DNA from: Aliivibrio_A sp016764915
Lineage (GTDB): Bacteria > Pseudomonadota > Gammaproteobacteria > Enterobacterales > Vibrionaceae
DNA: 64,000 nt
Direction: 5' to 3'
Assembly: GCA_965224595.1 (NCBI GenBank)
Contig: OZ245058.1
Coordinates: forward strand, 930,001-994,000
The translations under genes and the position numbers were made by a program. Positions within the stretch are counted from its first letter, which is position 1. Every line of letters starts with the position of its first letter. Positions 17,134 through 26,223 of this stretch are shown here, one piece after another. The notes under the pieces were generated by a model. That model did not search any database and was not told the origin of the DNA. It saw only the letters and a list, made by a program, of their open reading frames with translations.

Positions 17134-18033
17134 TTAAGGTTCCGTGGACAGTGGTTTCACTACGTAGTGCTCTGAGCGTAAACCAAACAGCTCTGGCAGT
17201 GTGGTACCCACCGATACGGATGAGAATGTCCCGGTTACGATTCCAATAAACATCGCGGTGGAGAACCCTGCCAGAGGACCACCACCGAGTAGCCACAGCG
17301 CGCCTACTGTCATGAGTGTGGTTCCTGATGTAATCACCGTTCGAGTGAAGGTCGATCTGATCGCGTTATTATTTGCTTCTTGTATTGAGAGGAACGGTTT
17401 AGTGATTAAATTCTCTCTAATTCGATCCGAGATAATGATCGAATCATTGAGTGAGTAACCCATAATTGCCAGTACTGCGGCCAATACGGTGAGGTTAAAT
17501 TCCATCTGGGTAAGAGCGAAAAAACCTAAGATAAATATCACATCATGGGTTAATGCAAACAGCGATCCTAGCGCCAGTCGCCACTCGAAGCGAAAGCTCA
17601 GGTACAACATAATGCTGAACATCGAGACCATTAATGCAATTGCCCCTTGTTCACTCAACTCTTGCCCAACTTGCGGACCGACAATGCTGGTATTGAGCAC
17701 CTCAATGTTGCTGTCCAGTGGCGCAAGCAGTTGGCCAATGGGAATCAGCTCACTGCCATCTTGTGGCTCTGCATACCTAAGCACCCAGCGGCCCGAATCA
17801 CCGGTTGAAATGACGGTAGCATCTGTGTGCAACCCTGCTTTTAATAGCGGTTCAATTTCGCTGCTGGTGATGCGGTTATCCAGTTGCACTTCACTGACCA
17901 CACCTCCGGTAAAATCCAACCCAAGATTCAACCCTTTATTGAATAGCATAAACAGGGAGAACAACATCAAAAATACAGAGACAGCGCTGCTGACGTGACG
18001 CCATTTGGTTGCGTTTTTCATTGAAAATATCAT
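17134..18033 (-). CDS. secF: Protein translocase subunit SecF (SecDF2 paralogue)
   Basis: Inner-membrane partner of SecD, using an ion gradient to help pull proteins across the membrane. The N-terminal membrane segment is followed by GLDFTGGVVSEV, a small periplasmic domain, then five membrane segments with the conserved NDSIIISDRIRENL, where the Asp in the membrane is functionally essential in the family. Only four bases separate it from secD; an AAGGT at the secD end serves as its RBS. Because a vemP gene lies upstream of secD, this is probably the second, low-sodium-induced pair of vibrios (SecDF2). Confidence 0.95.
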   Translation of the reverse strand: MIFSMKNATKWRHVSSAVSVFLMLFSLFMLFNKGLNLGLDFTGGVVSEVQLDNRITSSEIEPLLKAGLHTDATVISTGDSGRWVLRYAEPQDGSELIPIGQLLAPLDSNIEVLNTSIVGPQVGQELSEQGAIALMVSMFSIMLYLSFRFEWRLALGSLFALTHDVIFILGFFALTQMEFNLTVLAAVLAIMGYSLNDSIIISDRIRENLITKPFLSIQEANNNAIRSTFTRTVITSGTTLMTVGALWLLGGGPLAGFSTAMFIGIVTGTFSSVSVGTTLPELFGLRSEHYVVKPLSTEP

Positions 18034-18037
18034 CTGA

Positions 18038-19861
18038 TTATACCTTTACGTTAAGACGCGAATCACGTCCCCAGAATAGATTGATTAAAGCGCGTGAGGC
18101 AAAAACCCCAGTGAACATACTGGTCAATAGACCGAGCCCAAGCGTTAAGGCGAAACCTTGAATAGGACCATTTCCGATGGAGTAGAGCACGATGGCGGTG
18201 ATCATGGTGGTGACGTTAGCATCGAGTATGGTTGAAAAAGCGCTACTAAAACCTCGGTCGATGGCTTGAGCAAAGCTGCGTCCCTCTTTGAGTTTGTCTT
18301 TAATGCGCTCGAAAATTAACACATTGGTGTCCACTGCCATGCCCACAGTAAGGACTAACCCTGCAATACCAGGAAGAGTGAGTACACCACCCGGAATTAA
18401 GGCCAGTAGACCAAATAAAATCACCATATTCGCGACCAAGGCGATATTGGCTACCCAGCCTAAGCGGCGATACCAAAAAGCCATAAAGAGCAAGGTCATA
18501 CCCAGACCTAATCCTAATGCGGCGAAACCATTTTGAATATTTTCAGCGCCAAGTGTTGGGCCAATGGTGCGCTCTTCAACAATGGTGACAGGAGCAGTTA
18601 ATGATCCCGCTCGTAACAGCAGTGCCAACTCTTGCGCTTGATGCAGTGAGTCGGAGCCTGTGATTCTAAAGCGGCTACCAAGCTGAGATTGGATGGTAGC
18701 AACACTGATGATTTTATTGCTTTGTGTGGTTTTCCCCTCACTGTCTCGGCCATATTCACTGTAGGCCGTCGCCATTGATTTGCCGATGTTTACGCGTGAG
18801 AAGTCAGACATGGTTCTGCCGCCAGCGCTGTCTAAAGTGATGTTCACTTCAGCCATGCCCATCTGGTCCAACCCTCCACGAGCATCAATAATGTGATCGC
18901 CAGTTAATATCGGTTGTCGTGTAACGTTAACTGGTTGCCCCTCTTTATTGAGCAGCACTTTAGTATTGGCACTGGCACTCTCTTTTACCGGGTAAAAAGC
19001 CAAACTCGCGGTTGCGCCAATCACACTTTTTGCCGCAGCAGGGTCTTGCACGCCAGGCAATTCGATACGGATACGGTTTTCACCTTGTCGCTGTACTAGG
19101 GCTTCGGTAATACCCAACTCTTCTATACGACTGCGCATGGTCTGTAAGTTCTGCTGTACCGTTAAGTTGCGCATTAAGGTTTTTTCTTGATCCTTTAAGC
19201 GAATATCGACGGATGAGTCATCACTTCTGATGACCTGCCATTGTGGGTAGTCAGATTTAATATAGTGGCGAATAGCTTGTTCGGTCTGCGGTTTAGCAAA
19301 TGAGACGTGAACAGCATCATTGAGCGGTGTTGTGATGCGAACACCACGTAATTGCTGTTTTCTCATCTTCAGTTGCAACTGCTCTTTTAGCTGCTCTGCT
19401 TGCAATTTATACGCTTGGTCGACATCGACATCGAGTAAAAACTGCACTCCTCCCCTTAGATCAAGGCCTAGTTTAATGGGTTCAAAACCCATAGTGAGTA
19501 GCCATTGTGGTGCGGCTGGTTCAAGGGCTAGGGTGAGGGTTGCCGGGTTTTGTTGCTCTGCTAACATTGTGGAGAGGGCAGACTTTGTGACACTTTGTTG
19601 CTGTTGGTTTTGCAACACAATGACGGTTTTGTCCGAGCGTTGATCAATGCGTTTAACAGCAATGCTATTTTTATCTAATTGATGCTTAATCTGCGTTATT
19701 GAGGGAACGATGCCATCAGTATGAGCAATTTGTACCGCGGCATCTTCACCATACCAAGTTGGGATAGCGCTGAAGAACATAATAAGCAGTGTGACGACCA
19801 GCACTATATATTGCCAAGCCGAATAACGGTTTAGCAGTCGTTTTGAGGTATTTTTTTTCAT
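18038..19861 (-). CDS. secD: Protein translocase subunit SecD (SecDF2 paralogue)
   Basis: Large subunit of the SecDF export booster. The N-terminal membrane segment is followed by a periplasmic region of about 400 residues starting with the DLRGGVQFLLDVDVD motif, and a C-terminal six-segment membrane domain with VGMAVDTNVLIFERIKDK, whose Asp is needed for ion coupling in the family. At 607 residues it has normal length. The gene follows vemP; the RBS AGGTG at 19870-19874 abuts a hairpin, the arrangement expected if expression depends on ribosome stalling on vemP. In V. alginolyticus the VemP-linked copy works at low sodium; assignment to SecDF2 is by that context. Confidence 0.95.
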   Translation of the reverse strand: MKKNTSKRLLNRYSAWQYIVLVVTLLIMFFSAIPTWYGEDAAVQIAHTDGIVPSITQIKHQLDKNSIAVKRIDQRSDKTVIVLQNQQQQSVTKSALSTMLAEQQNPATLTLALEPAAPQWLLTMGFEPIKLGLDLRGGVQFLLDVDVDQAYKLQAEQLKEQLQLKMRKQQLRGVRITTPLNDAVHVSFAKPQTEQAIRHYIKSDYPQWQVIRSDDSSVDIRLKDQEKTLMRNLTVQQNLQTMRSRIEELGITEALVQRQGENRIRIELPGVQDPAAAKSVIGATASLAFYPVKESASANTKVLLNKEGQPVNVTRQPILTGDHIIDARGGLDQMGMAEVNITLDSAGGRTMSDFSRVNIGKSMATAYSEYGRDSEGKTTQSNKIISVATIQSQLGSRFRITGSDSLHQAQELALLLRAGSLTAPVTIVEERTIGPTLGAENIQNGFAALGLGLGMTLLFMAFWYRRLGWVANIALVANMVILFGLLALIPGGVLTLPGIAGLVLTVGMAVDTNVLIFERIKDKLKEGRSFAQAIDRGFSSAFSTILDANVTTMITAIVLYSIGNGPIQGFALTLGLGLLTSMFTGVFASRALINLFWGRDSRLNVKV

Positions 19862-19869
19862 TGTTTAAT

Positions 19870-19896
19870 CACCTACACCACTGACAAAGCGGTGCA
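19870..19896 (-). promoter_or_regulatory. RNA hairpin next to the secD ribosome binding site
   Basis: In the minus-strand RNA, UGCACCGC pairs with GUGGUGUA (stem of eight pairs including two G-U), loop UUUGUCA, at 19874-19896. The last A of the stem is the first base of the AGGTG ribosome binding site, which is eight bases before the secD ATG. It lies in the 104-base vemP-secD gap, where a translation-arrest-controlled stem-loop is expected from the V. alginolyticus system. Confidence 0.6.
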
Positions 19897-19965
19897 TTAA
19901 AACGTAAATATCAATATCCATAACAAGGCGTCACAGATAGGGATGAAGGTTTAATTTAAAAGGGA

Positions 19966-20412
19966 TTAAGCGTGGGAGTTAAAGTGGGTGTGCTGAGTAT
20001 AGAGTAAGTTACTCTGTTTCCAGCCAGAGACCAGAGAGGATGAAGGGTGTGTGTGTAACATCCAGTTGAGGTTTGCGGTAAAACGCTCAACATAGCCTTT
20101 GACTAAACGCGGCTCTAGTGGTGCCGGAATTTCAATCACTACTTGATAGTTGGGTTTACTCTGTTGCTCATTATGCCGAGCAAAGCTGCCATAACGAATA
20201 GCGACATCACCACCAAGGTTGACATGGTGTTGTTTTATTGGAGTTTGTCTATCGTGAGAATAGGCATGGGAGTTTGTATCGAATTGAACAGACACAGAGA
20301 GATGGGTTTGATACTGAACTATTTCGCTTTCAGATGGGTGTGTGTCTGCCTGAGCAAAAGAAGTTGCTCCTAAACAGATAACCATCAATAGAATGCGAAA
20401 TAACGTGTTCAA
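19966..20412 (-). CDS. vemP: VemP-like export-monitoring arrest peptide
   Basis: A 148-residue exported protein directly upstream of secDF. It has a Sec signal peptide (MNTLFRILLMVICLGATSFAQA) and a low-complexity His/Gln-rich body, and its C-terminus has a Trp-Lys-Gln-Ser-Asn-Leu-Leu-Tyr-Thr-Gln segment (131-140) close to the end, the sort of position where VemP of V. alginolyticus stalls the ribosome. VemP stalls during its own translation and is released by pulling during export; prolonged stalling opens an mRNA structure and allows secDF2 translation. The identity is inferred from position, signal peptide, size and the C-terminal Trp-rich segment. Only 38 bases separate it from terC upstream. 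Confidence 0.85.
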   Translation of the reverse strand: MNTLFRILLMVICLGATSFAQADTHPSESEIVQYQTHLSVSVQFDTNSHAYSHDRQTPIKQHHVNLGGDVAIRYGSFARHNEQQSKPNYQVVIEIPAPLEPRLVKGYVERFTANLNWMLHTHPSSSLVSGWKQSNLLYTQHTHFNSHA

Positions 20413-20450
20413 ATTTCTCTCATCTCAATAATTGTGTGATGTTGCGCAGG

Positions 20451-21194
20451 TTATTCTAACTCACTTTTTTGATTAAGCGAAACAGTCTGAGCGTTTTTGG
20501 CTTTTACTTTCAGGTTGAGTAGTTCTACTGCAATGGAGAAACCCATAGCAAAGTAGATGTAACCTTTTGGAATATGCAGACCGAAACCTTCACCCAGAAG
20601 AGTAAAACCGATTAGGGTTAAGAAAGTCAGTGCCAACATTTTAACGGTGGGATGAGATTCAACAAAATCGCCAACCGATTTGGCCGCAAACATCATAACG
20701 CCAACCGCAATAACGATAGCCAATACCATCACTTCAACATCGTCCGCCATACCAACGGCAGTGATCACCGAGTCGAGTGAGAACACAATATCCAAAATGG
20801 CAATTTGTACTAATACCGAGAGGAAACTGCTGGTTTTCGATTTTGGCATATCATCATGATGTCCCTCTAAACAGCCGTGTATCTCAGTGGTACTTTTGTA
20901 GATTAAAAACAGCCCTCCGATGAGTAAAATCAGATCGCGACCCGATATGCCATGGTCAAATAAAGTGATAAAGGGTGCGGTGAGTTTCATTACCCAAGCG
21001 AGGGAAAGAAGCAGTAAAATTCGGGTGACCATTGCCAGAGCGAGACCAATAATTCGGCCTTTGTCTCTTTGATGTTCAGGTAAACGGGAGACCAGTATCG
21101 AGATAAAAATAATGTTATCGATGCCCAGTACGATTTCAAGTGTCGTTAGAGTAACTAATGCGATCCAAGCATTGGGATCTGCTAGCCATGCCAT
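20451..21194 (-). CDS. TerC family integral membrane protein
   Basis: Predicted multi-spanning inner-membrane protein of the TerC/YjbE group, linked to metal-ion (manganese) homeostasis and metallation of exported proteins in other bacteria. Family signatures are TLEIVLGIDNIIFISIL near the N-terminus and AILDIVFSLDSVITAVGMAD in the middle, with conserved membrane acidic residues. 247 residues, about seven membrane segments. It precedes vemP-secDF on the same strand with a short gap, so co-transcription is possible. Confidence 0.92.
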   Translation of the reverse strand: MAWLADPNAWIALVTLTTLEIVLGIDNIIFISILVSRLPEHQRDKGRIIGLALAMVTRILLLLSLAWVMKLTAPFITLFDHGISGRDLILLIGGLFLIYKSTTEIHGCLEGHHDDMPKSKTSSFLSVLVQIAILDIVFSLDSVITAVGMADDVEVMVLAIVIAVGVMMFAAKSVGDFVESHPTVKMLALTFLTLIGFTLLGEGFGLHIPKGYIYFAMGFSIAVELLNLKVKAKNAQTVSLNQKSELE

Positions 21195-21460
21195 ATGAAT
21201 GTCCTATGGGATAAAAATGCTAATTTATAGATTATTTGATCTTAAGCTAGCATTATTTCCACTTTGGACTGTTTTTTTTGTGAGCTGTGTCATTTTGCAG
21301 ATTTGCATTTTGCTTGTTCATTGGTTTTGTCATTTGCAATATGCATTTAAAAATGAAGTCATGATTATTCATAAATATAACCTATTGATAATAAACTTAA
21401 AATAATTGGTTCGATTGATGCAATAAAAAGTGTATCTCCCTTTTATGAAAGGTATATCGA

Positions 21461-23608
21461 ATGAATCCCAAGTTTGCTTTTTCATTAATAATACTCAGTA
21501 GTCTGCTGTTCTCTTTAAACGTATCAATGGCGAAAGCGGCAGCGTTTAGCCAATGCCCAACTAAAGCGTATTTGATTCAAAAACCCGCGACTACGCCACT
21601 GGTTTATGGCATTGACCTTTCGACGGGCAGTTACTCAATCCTGTCCAGTGACATGGGCACCAGTAACGTCAATGGGGCTGGATTTAGCTTTCATGATAGT
21701 TATATCTACGGCTGGGATTATGGGGCTGGAACGTTGGCGCAAATTGACAGTGACTATCAAACTTTGCCACTTAGTGTTAGCGGTTTGATCGGCAAACCTT
21801 TCTATGTTGGTGACGTTTCGCTTATTGAGAACGCTTGGTATGGTTATCGTCCTAACTACGGGTTGTATCGAATCGATCTTAATGACCCATTGGGAGACTT
21901 GGTGATGTTCAAAATTGCCGACAGCAGTGAGATGGGTAACCCAAAAATAACGGATATGGCATTTCATCCCAGCGATAATTACCTTTATGCGGTTGATAAT
22001 AATGGTTATTTATTAAAAATTGATTCGGTAAACGGAGTTACAGAGCAGTTAACTCAAGTGCTCAGCGAAAGTGAGCTTGGCTTTAACTTTACTTTTGGTG
22101 CTCAATATTTTGATATTAGCGGTAATTTGTACATTAGTAATAATGGTAATGGCTTTCTCTATCGAATTACACTAAATGGTGCGAGTTCATATGCGACTTT
22201 CTTCTCGTATGGTCCTTCTAGTAACTCCAATGATGGTGCTCGTTGTGCACTTGCTGCGATTGAAGTGGGTGATGATGTCGATTTTGGTGATGCGCCAGAT
22301 AGCTATGGCACGAGTTTGGCTTCATCTGGTGCGCGTCATGGTATTACTAATATCTATTTGGGATCGTTAGTCGATGCAGAGTCAACCAGTTATACATACC
22401 CATTGTCTGACGATGCGAGCGATGCCAGTGATGATGATGACGGTATCAGTTTTCCTACTGGGTTTGAAATTGGCGAAGCCGCTATCCTTAGCGTCGAAGT
22501 TACCGGTTCTGGCGGTTACCTTAATGGCTGGATTGATTGGGATCTGGATGGTGAGTTTGATAACGATGAGCAGGTGATTACTGGTGAAGTTGCAACCAAT
22601 GGTTACAGCACCTATTACATTACGGTTCCCGCATGGGCAACGGCAGGTGAGACTTGGGCACGATTTAGAATAAGCAGCGTACAGAATCTGGGTGCCACGG
22701 GTGGGGTCAGTGATGGTGAAGTGGAAGATTATCCTATTACAATTACTGAGCTAAATGTGTCACCTCGCTTCTATCCATCCGCGTCTGAATACACCACATT
22801 TGCTTATGAAGACCTCTATCCAGAATTGGGTGATTTCGACATGAACGATGTATTAATGAACGTGAAATATACCGAATATGTCAAAGATGATCAGGTCATT
22901 CGTCTCAAGATAGAGGGGAAATTAGCGGCGTTAGGGGCCAGTTATCATAATGGATTTGCGATTCGTCTGCCTGGAGTTGCTGCTTCAATGGTCAAAGGCG
23001 ATTCAGTGATGCTAATTGTTGATGGCGTCGTACAAAATGTGGATGTACTGGAAGCAAATCAAACCGATGCTGTTTTGGTCGTGAGTTCTGATTTGTGGAG
23101 CATTGTGCAAGCGGGAGAAGGGGATTGCAAATACTTCAGAACGGAAGAGGGCTGCGGTACATCGAGCCGTCCAACGTGGAGCATGATTGTTCCCTTCAGT
23201 ACATCTGTAAATTTGTCCAGCATGGCAGCCATGCCATATGACCCTTTTATATTTGCTGCACCGGGCACTTATCATGGTGAAGCAACTCAATCCTTAGTGG
23301 GCATTCATCCCGGAAGAAAACACGAAGTTCATTTAAAAAACAGGGCTAATACGGACAGGTTTGATGACAGGTTATTTGGCACTTTCGATGATGACTCAGT
23401 CATTGGTGCTGAGCACTGTTTTCAAAATATCAACGGACTGCCTTGGGCACTTGAGATCCCGATTGATTGGAAGCACCCAAAAGAGCGAGTCACCATTTTA
23501 GAGGCCTACCCACAATTTGCAGGGTTTGCTCAAGACAGCAGTGGAACAACCAATCCGAGTTGGTATTTAAGCAGCAATGCCGTGAGTGCCAATTTATACA
23601 GTGATTAG
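21461..23608 (+). CDS. Secreted GEVED and LruC domain protein
   Basis: Large exported protein (715 residues) with signal peptide. Residues about 25-270 resemble a beta-propeller-like repeat region (DUF6923 type: YLIQKPATTPLVYGIDLSTG, LYAVDNNGYLLKIDS). Residues about 275-425 form a GEVED domain: DFGDAPDSYGT, an aspartate run, GWIDWDLDGEFDNDEQ, ending DGEVEDYPITI. Residues about 430-715 are a LruC domain (YEDLYPELGDFDMNDVLMNVKYTEY). Such proteins are cell-surface or extracellular in marine bacteria; no enzyme activity is known. The acidic runs could bind calcium. RBS AAAGG. A lipoprotein gene follows after 10 bases, so they form an operon. Confidence 0.85.
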   Translation: MNPKFAFSLIILSSLLFSLNVSMAKAAAFSQCPTKAYLIQKPATTPLVYGIDLSTGSYSILSSDMGTSNVNGAGFSFHDSYIYGWDYGAGTLAQIDSDYQTLPLSVSGLIGKPFYVGDVSLIENAWYGYRPNYGLYRIDLNDPLGDLVMFKIADSSEMGNPKITDMAFHPSDNYLYAVDNNGYLLKIDSVNGVTEQLTQVLSESELGFNFTFGAQYFDISGNLYISNNGNGFLYRITLNGASSYATFFSYGPSSNSNDGARCALAAIEVGDDVDFGDAPDSYGTSLASSGARHGITNIYLGSLVDAESTSYTYPLSDDASDASDDDDGISFPTGFEIGEAAILSVEVTGSGGYLNGWIDWDLDGEFDNDEQVITGEVATNGYSTYYITVPAWATAGETWARFRISSVQNLGATGGVSDGEVEDYPITITELNVSPRFYPSASEYTTFAYEDLYPELGDFDMNDVLMNVKYTEYVKDDQVIRLKIEGKLAALGASYHNGFAIRLPGVAASMVKGDSVMLIVDGVVQNVDVLEANQTDAVLVVSSDLWSIVQAGEGDCKYFRTEEGCGTSSRPTWSMIVPFSTSVNLSSMAAMPYDPFIFAAPGTYHGEATQSLVGIHPGRKHEVHLKNRANTDRFDDRLFGTFDDDSVIGAEHCFQNINGLPWALEIPIDWKHPKERVTILEAYPQFAGFAQDSSGTTNPSWYLSSNAVSANLYSD

Positions 23609-23618
23609 GAGATAGACG

Positions 23619-24065
23619 ATGAAATATTTAATTGTGTTAGTGATTATACTATTAAACGGTTGTGGCGGTGGAGGAAGTGGTGGAGGTTCAACATCTGCCA
23701 GTCCAAGTACACCAGCGGCGTCGTCAGAGAGCATTTATGACTTAGTGATTGCGGCTGAAAATAGTCTAGAAGCGGTGTATACCTTAAATTTAGACATTGA
23801 TGTATCAGCAATATCGACACAAAAATCGGTGGTTTCCATTTGTGATGATAGCAACAGTCAGGGCGAATATCGCGAGATTAACTATCAGACGTGTCTCTAT
23901 CAAGCCTCTTTTCAAGATGGAGAGAAAGCGTTGCAACTGCGAATTCCCAATCATGTACAGAACCTCATCGCGGTGATTTGGTTCTTGGATGGCAGCGTTG
24001 AGCCCGTTATTGCTCAGAGAGTCAACAATGAAGCTTACGGCAGTGATTGGAGTATTAGTTATTAA
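23619..24065 (+). CDS. Predicted lipoprotein following the LruC protein
   Basis: A 148-residue protein with a lipoprotein signal: MKYLIVLVIILLNGC, with the modified cysteine followed by a glycine/serine-rich linker (GGGGSGGGST). The rest has two cysteine pairs (SICDDS and TCLYQA) and no recognised family. It starts ten bases after the LruC gene with RBS AGGAGA. Probable outer-membrane lipoprotein acting with the LruC protein; the role is unknown. Confidence 0.72.
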   Translation: MKYLIVLVIILLNGCGGGGSGGGSTSASPSTPAASSESIYDLVIAAENSLEAVYTLNLDIDVSAISTQKSVVSICDDSNSQGEYREINYQTCLYQASFQDGEKALQLRIPNHVQNLIAVIWFLDGSVEPVIAQRVNNEAYGSDWSISY

Positions 24066-24165
24066 GTGGTTGTTCAATTTAAAGGTGTGTAAATACATTG
24101 TTAGTAAGTTGATAAATTCACGCTAAAGCGATAGGGTGAATTATCGATTTATAAAAAGGTCAATT

Positions 24166-25419
24166 ATGGACTATCAACATATTATTATCCCAGCAGATGG
24201 GAAAAAAATAACGTTTGATGAGCAGGGATCGCTTCAAGTTCCATCTTTTCCTATCATCTCTTTCATTGAGGGGGATGGTGTCGGCGTTGATATTACCCCT
24301 GTGATGCTTGATGTAGTGAATGCCGCGGTTGAAAAAGCGTATGGTGACTCGAGACAAATCAAGTGGATGGAGGTGTTTAATGGTGAAAAAGCCGCAGAAA
24401 TGTATGATGGTGATTGGTTTCCTCAAGAGACTCTAACAGCAGTTCGTGATCATGTTATTGCAATTAAAGGGCCGTTGACCACGCCGATTGGTGGTGGATT
24501 TCGCTCGTTGAATGTGGCTTTGCGTCAAGAGATGGATCTTTATGTCAATATGCGTCCAGTACGTTGGTTTAAGGGGGTGCCTTCACCACTGCGTGAACCT
24601 GAAAAAACCGACATGGTGGTTTTTAGAGACAATTCAGAAGATGTCTACTCTGGTATTGAATGGCGTGCAGGCTCTGCAGATGCTGAGCGAGTGATTGATT
24701 TTTTGCAACATGAAATGGGGGTGACGCGACTGCGCTTTGAAGAGAATTGCGCCATTGGGATCAAAAATATCTCAGAACAGGGTTCAAAACGTTTGATTCG
24801 GCAAGCGATAAAATACGCGATGGACAATCGGCGCACATCGGTCACCTTAGTACATAAAGGCAACATCTTAAAATTTACCGAAGGGGCATTTAAACAGTGG
24901 GGATACCAAGTCGCCAAACAGGAGTTTAATGCAGTAACACATCCGAATGGTCGATGGCTGGTGATTGAAGACCAGGAAAAAGATCATCAAATTATCATTA
25001 AAGATATGATTGCAGATACGATGCTACAGCAGATCATATTAAAACCGGAAGCGTATGATGTGATTGCCACAATGAATCAAAATGGCGATTATCTGTCTGA
25101 CGCTTTAGCGGCGCAAGTGGGGGGTATTGGTATCGCACCAGGGGCTAATTTAAATGATGAGGTGGCTTTTTTTGAACCCACACATGGCACTGCACCTAAA
25201 TTGGCAGGATTAGATAAAGTGAACCCGAGTTCCATTATTTTGTGCGCCGAGATGATGCTGCGTCATATTGGCTGGCTAGAGGCAGCAGAGTATATCGATA
25301 GAGGCATTAAAGGGGCATTTGAGAGCAAAAAATTGACCTATGATTTTGCTAACAAAGTAGAGGGAGCGAGCTTAGTTAGCTGCTCCCAGTTTGGTGAAAT
25401 TGTAATCGACAATATGTGA
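24166..25419 (+). CDS. icd: NADP-dependent isocitrate dehydrogenase
   Basis: TCA-cycle enzyme converting isocitrate to 2-oxoglutarate, CO2 and NADPH as a cytoplasmic homodimer. Similarity to the E. coli enzyme is high along its whole length: GPLTTPIGGGFRSLNVALRQ contains the serine phosphorylated by AceK, and ENSEDVYSGIEW, AAQVGGIGIAPGANL and FEPTHGTAPK (NADP binding) are present. I start at ATG 24166 (MDYQHIIIPADGK, matching E. coli) with AAGG upstream, rather than at 24136. Its regulator AceK is encoded about 1.9 kb downstream. Confidence 0.97.
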   Translation: MDYQHIIIPADGKKITFDEQGSLQVPSFPIISFIEGDGVGVDITPVMLDVVNAAVEKAYGDSRQIKWMEVFNGEKAAEMYDGDWFPQETLTAVRDHVIAIKGPLTTPIGGGFRSLNVALRQEMDLYVNMRPVRWFKGVPSPLREPEKTDMVVFRDNSEDVYSGIEWRAGSADAERVIDFLQHEMGVTRLRFEENCAIGIKNISEQGSKRLIRQAIKYAMDNRRTSVTLVHKGNILKFTEGAFKQWGYQVAKQEFNAVTHPNGRWLVIEDQEKDHQIIIKDMIADTMLQQIILKPEAYDVIATMNQNGDYLSDALAAQVGGIGIAPGANLNDEVAFFEPTHGTAPKLAGLDKVNPSSIILCAEMMLRHIGWLEAAEYIDRGIKGAFESKKLTYDFANKVEGASLVSCSQFGEIVIDNM

Positions 25420-25449
25420 GGTTCGGTAAGGGGGCTTAGTGAGTGAGGC

Positions 25450-26067
25450 TTAAGCATATCTAAGCTGTGGAGCCGCCACCGTCTCTGCTTCATGTTCAGT
25501 CAGAGCAATCTTCACGGTACCTGTTGGGATGTTTAACAGCATCTCAATTCGGCGGAATAGAGATTGATAAAACGAAGATTCCATCGCACTGTGCATTTCA
25601 GGGGTAAGATGAAAAATGCGATTAATGGCATGATTCGGCTTTTCTGAATGGTTTGACATGGTTGATATGGCTGCAATCATCAAGGTGTCTAATAGTGTGT
25701 CAGGGATTTCGCAACAGAACTCATCCAGCACCGCCTCAGTGGTGGTATTGATGGTGTTGATCCACTCATCTGCCTCAAAGTGGGCTTCATCACCGGTTAA
25801 TAACTCTTTGGTGAATACTCGGCGATACAGTTCTAGCTTCTGTGCTGTACTTGCGGTACCAGAGATTGGCTGCTTCTTTTCGGTCATCATTTTACGATGC
25901 TTACCACCAAATTCTGAAATAATGGTCGACAATACTTCGTAAAAGCTCTCTGAATCAATTTTTGTTTTTGGTAACAGTTCATCTTCAAAGAAATGCAGCA
26001 GTGGCGTATCAATAAAGATAGTGTGGCGACGTTTGAAACCTTGGTCTGCGTTAATTTGTGGGGTCAT
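25450..26067 (-). CDS. Hypothetical protein (205 aa)
   Basis: Not recognised. It is a soluble, mostly alpha-helical 205-residue protein without signal peptide or membrane segment, with charged regions (TEKKQPISGTASTAQKLE) and an ISTMSNHSEKPNHAINRIF stretch. A strong RBS (AAGGAA) precedes the ATG, and codon use looks like that of the neighbours. It lies between icd and a LysR gene, on the same strand as the LysR gene, with a 100-base spacing. A link to TCA-cycle control is possible but unproven. Confidence 0.75.
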   Translation of the reverse strand: MTPQINADQGFKRRHTIFIDTPLLHFFEDELLPKTKIDSESFYEVLSTIISEFGGKHRKMMTEKKQPISGTASTAQKLELYRRVFTKELLTGDEAHFEADEWINTINTTTEAVLDEFCCEIPDTLLDTLMIAAISTMSNHSEKPNHAINRIFHLTPEMHSAMESSFYQSLFRRIEMLLNIPTGTVKIALTEHEAETVAAPQLRYA

Positions 26068-26223
26068 AGTCTTATTCCTTTTCAGATTCTAAATGTTGCT
26101 AAAAACGGCGGTGCGGTTTTCACTGCGTTTTGCCTACCGTTTTAATTTAGAGCGAATCAGGACATAAATGAAATAGTTGTTTTTTATTTTTGTTATTGAT
26201 TAAATCAATAAAGGGGCTATCTG

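Noticed and set aside
17489..17998. 169-codon frame opposite secF
   Set aside because: Shadow of a strongly supported secF gene; low-complexity composition and no RBS.
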